This document shows, one piece after another, positions 61,960 to 64,000 of a stretch of DNA of 64,000 nt. The stretch is from JBFXAF01 sp050184585. GTDB lineage: Bacteria > Pseudomonadota > Alphaproteobacteria > Rhizobiales > Rhizobiaceae. Each line of letters begins with the position of its first letter. Positions within the stretch are counted from its first letter, which is position 1. A model generated the notes under the pieces. The model was given only the letters and a program-made list of their open reading frames with translations, was not told where the DNA came from and made no database searches. The stretch covers positions 62,001 to 126,000 of the forward strand of contig JBFXAF010000001.1 of the NCBI GenBank assembly GCA_050184585.1. Direction: 5' to 3'. The position numbers were made by a program, and so were the translations under genes.

Positions 61960-63138
61960 ATGTTGACCGATGCGCCAGCCGATGCAAGCCATGGCGGGAC
62001 CCGCCTGACGACGCCGACCGTCGTAACGTCGCCCGTCGGCGGCGGCGTCGTCTGCACGTTGGCGGGCGACTGGACCACGCGTACGGTCGCAATCGTCGAT
62101 TCGGCCCTGCGCAAGCTCGAAGCTGCCAATCCGCAAGGCTCGCTGACCGTTAACCTGGCGGATGTGCGACGTATCGATACGGCCGGCGCCTGGCTCGTGG
62201 AGAGACTGGTTCGCGCACGCAAGGCGCACGGGGACGACGTCGTGCTGACCGGCGAAAGCAATGCAGCGGCGACGCTTCTCGCCGCTGTCGGCCACGCTTA
62301 CCGCGAGGACAGGCCGGCGGTGGAACCCGGACCAGGTTCCGCCGTCGCTTTCCTCGAGTTCGTCGGACGATCGGTCTATGGGCTGGCGGGAGACCTGAAG
62401 GCGGCCATGCACATCCTCGGCGCGGCGATCCGCGGCGCCCAGATGAAGCTCGGTCGAAGCCACGGCGTCAGTCCGGCGGCGATCATCAACCAGATAGACC
62501 GGATCGGCGTCGGGGCAATTCCCGTCGTCATCCTCATGTCGTCGATCGTCGGCGGCATCATCGCCCAGCAGGGTGCGTTCCAGCTGCGCTACTTCGGAGC
62601 CGAATTCTTCATCGTGGACCTGGTCTCGATCCTTGCGCTTCGAGAGCTCGGGGTTCTTATGACCGCCGTGATGATCGCAGGCCGGTCGGGCAGCGCGATC
62701 ACGGCCGAGATCGGATCGATGAAGATGCGCGAGGAGGTCGACGCGCTGACGGTCATCGGCCTCAATCCCATCGGCGTGCTCGTCTTCCCGCGCCTGGTTG
62801 CCCTCGTCATCGCGGTCCCCTGCCTCACCGTGATCGCCGACTTCGCCGCCCTCGGCGGCGCCATGCTTGTGGCGTGGTTCTATTCCGGGGTCGAACCGCA
62901 ACAGTTCGTCGACCGCCTGCGGGTTGGAATCGACCTTACGACCATCTTCGCCGGCTTCATCAAGGCGCCATTCATGGCGATCATCATCGGCATCATCGCG
63001 TCGGTGGAGGGGTTGAAGGTCGGCGGCAGCGCGGAATCACTCGGCCTCCACGTCACCTCCTCGGTGGTCAAGTCGATCTTCCTGGTCATCATCGTCGACG
63101 GATTCTTCGCGATGTTCTACGCCGCGATCGACTTCTGA
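61960..63138 (+). CDS. mlaE: Mla-type ABC transporter permease with N-terminal STAS domain
   Basis: 392 residues. Residues about 20-125 form a STAS-like domain (DWTTRTVAIVDSALRKLEA; NLADVRRIDTAGAWLVERLV) corresponding to MlaB, fused to a MlaE permease (about 135-392; GGIIAQQGAFQLRYFGAE and AGRSGSAITAEIGSMKMREEVDAL are family-typical). With MlaF and MlaD it forms the inner-membrane complex that moves phospholipids to maintain outer-membrane asymmetry. First of three linked genes; the mlaF start follows the stop by seven bases. Confidence 0.93.
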   Translation: MLTDAPADASHGGTRLTTPTVVTSPVGGGVVCTLAGDWTTRTVAIVDSALRKLEAANPQGSLTVNLADVRRIDTAGAWLVERLVRARKAHGDDVVLTGESNAAATLLAAVGHAYREDRPAVEPGPGSAVAFLEFVGRSVYGLAGDLKAAMHILGAAIRGAQMKLGRSHGVSPAAIINQIDRIGVGAIPVVILMSSIVGGIIAQQGAFQLRYFGAEFFIVDLVSILALRELGVLMTAVMIAGRSGSAITAEIGSMKMREEVDALTVIGLNPIGVLVFPRLVALVIAVPCLTVIADFAALGGAMLVAWFYSGVEPQQFVDRLRVGIDLTTIFAGFIKAPFMAIIIGIIASVEGLKVGGSAESLGLHVTSSVVKSIFLVIIVDGFFAMFYAAIDF

Positions 63139-63145
63139 GGTGGTC

Positions 63146-63955
63146 ATGCCGAGTCCGGCTCCTGAAATCGAAATGGCGACCGACGCCGATGAAGTGGTGC
63201 TCGCCGTGCACGACGTCACCGTTCAGCTCGGCAGCCAGATCGTGCTCGAGAACCTGTCGCTCAACGTCCGGCGCGGCGAAATCCTCGGTTTCGTCGGCGC
63301 GTCCGGTGCGGGAAAATCGGTGCTGCTGAGAACCGTACTTGGCCTCGTCCGGAAAAAGTCCGGCGCCATTCGGCTCTTTGGCGTCGACGTGGACAAGGCG
63401 ACCGAAGAGGAGAGACTGGGCGTCGACATGCGTCTCGGAGTTCTGTTCCAGCACGGTGCGCTCTTCTCGGCGCTCACCGTTCTGGAGAACATCCAGGTGC
63501 CGATGCGCGAGTATCTCGACCTTCCGCAGGCCCTGATGGACGAGCTTGCGCTCCTCAAGATCGAACTTGTGGGACTGCCAGCGGACACAGCGACAAAATT
63601 TCCGTCACAATTGTCTGGCGGCATGGTGAAGCGGGCGGCGCTGGCGCGCGCCCTCGCGCTCGATCCTGAGATCTTGTTCCTGGACGAGCCGACCTCTGGC
63701 CTGGATCCGATCGGCGCGGCCGATTTCGACGAACTGGTGCGCAAGCTGCGCGACACGATGGGACTGACCGTCTACATGGTTACACATGACCTCGACAGCC
63801 TGTTTTCCGTCTGTGACAGGATCGCCGTGCTCGGCAAGAAGCGCGTGCTGGTCGAGGGTACCGTCGACGAAATGCTCAAGAGCGAGGAGCCCTGGGTGAA
63901 GTCATACTTCCGCGGCAAGCGCGCGCGTCACATCGAACACGTGGCGACCGGCTGA
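63146..63955 (+). CDS. mlaF: Mla-type ABC transporter ATP-binding protein
   Basis: 269 residues. Walker A GASGAGKSV, ABC signature LSGGMVKRAALARAL, Walker B ILFLDEPTSGLDP and the switch His region VTHDLDSLF are intact. N-terminal extension of about 18 residues. The ATG at 63146 has GAGG just upstream; a GTG two codons earlier is possible. Energises phospholipid movement by the MlaE permease. The stop overlaps the mlaD start (ATGA). Confidence 0.95.
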   Translation: MPSPAPEIEMATDADEVVLAVHDVTVQLGSQIVLENLSLNVRRGEILGFVGASGAGKSVLLRTVLGLVRKKSGAIRLFGVDVDKATEEERLGVDMRLGVLFQHGALFSALTVLENIQVPMREYLDLPQALMDELALLKIELVGLPADTATKFPSQLSGGMVKRAALARALALDPEILFLDEPTSGLDPIGAADFDELVRKLRDTMGLTVYMVTHDLDSLFSVCDRIAVLGKKRVLVEGTVDEMLKSEEPWVKSYFRGKRARHIEHVATG

Positions 63956-64000
63956 TGGAAACCAAGGCCAACTATGTCATCGTCGGCGCCTTCACGGTGC
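63955..64000 (+). CDS. mlaD: MlaD-like substrate-binding protein, partial
   Basis: Only the first 15 codons are in the window: METKANYVIVGAFTV, the membrane-anchor start typical of MCE-domain MlaD proteins. ATGA overlap with mlaF. The rest lies beyond the right edge. Confidence 0.8.
   Translation, partial: METKANYVIVGAFTV

Overview
This is about 64 kb of high-GC chromosome from an alphaproteobacterium, most likely Hyphomicrobiales in or near the Phyllobacteriaceae/Mesorhizobium group. The placement is an inference from gene content and order: soxBDAG, a Ku-LigD pair beside an LsrB/VtlR-like LysR regulator and DUF1127, gph-rpiA-DUF2059-gor, class II DAHP synthase, DUF1003, DUF1194 and DUF2865 proteins, and mlaEFD. 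I see no insertion sequence, integrase, prophage, CRISPR array or rRNA. The only RNA gene recognised is tRNA-Val(CAC).

Layout. (1) 1-6771: a minus-strand operon of two FAD/GcvT dimethylglycine-dehydrogenase-like enzymes flanking a class I aminotransferase, behind an XRE-cupin regulator. A nitroreductase diverges from the regulator, and the gap between them holds two dyads of identical architecture. (2) 6858-12846: a membrane protein, then soxBDAG for heterotetrameric sarcosine oxidase on the minus strand. (3) 13036-15897: a DUF3772/MscS channel and a small secreted protein ending in a clear terminator. (4) 16105-24552: a tightly coupled block of HAD-UbiA prenyltransferase fusion, DprE1-like oxidase, SMR-type small transporter, NAD-dependent epimerase and class III aminotransferase, then a polytopic membrane protein and a PIG-L deacetylase on the other strand. 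(5) 24792-30460: a third FAD/GcvT enzyme, then a GT2-GtrA fusion overlapping another large membrane protein. (6) 30552-38698: DUF1194 vWA protein, GlxA/AraC regulator, two small proteins, the LysR regulator, ku-ligD, tRNA-Val and gph. (7) 38797-48984: rpiA, DUF2059, gor, hydrolase, DAHP synthase, diguanylate cyclase, glutamine-synthetase-like enzyme, GFA protein, dgkA, hemerythrin and DUF1003. (8) 49073-64000: Tag-like glycosylase, nadE, MFS transporter, gltX, DUF2865, malic enzyme, atypical SDR, LpxH-like phosphoesterase, second MFS transporter, enolase-superfamily epimerase, and mlaE-mlaF-mlaD (cut by the window edge).

Two functional themes stand out. One is one-carbon/methylamine catabolism: three DMGDH-like enzymes and sarcosine oxidase lie within 27 kb, with a GlxA-type regulator (the family that includes GbdR) nearby. 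The other is a probable polyprenyl-phosphate-linked sugar pathway at 16.1-24.6 and 27.5-30.5 kb. Its core resembles mycobacterial decaprenylphosphoryl-arabinose synthesis but adds a PLP aminotransferase, a deacetylase and polyprenyl-sugar-type transferases. This is the best candidate in the window for an undescribed system.

Regulatory signals worth testing are the paired TGAAAW-N11-WTTTCA dyads near 5.9 kb, a 16-bp palindrome inside a 19-bp promoter spacer at 42.56 kb (MerR-like), a 24-bp dyad at 46.9 kb, and an apparent ATT start codon for the hemerythrin gene.
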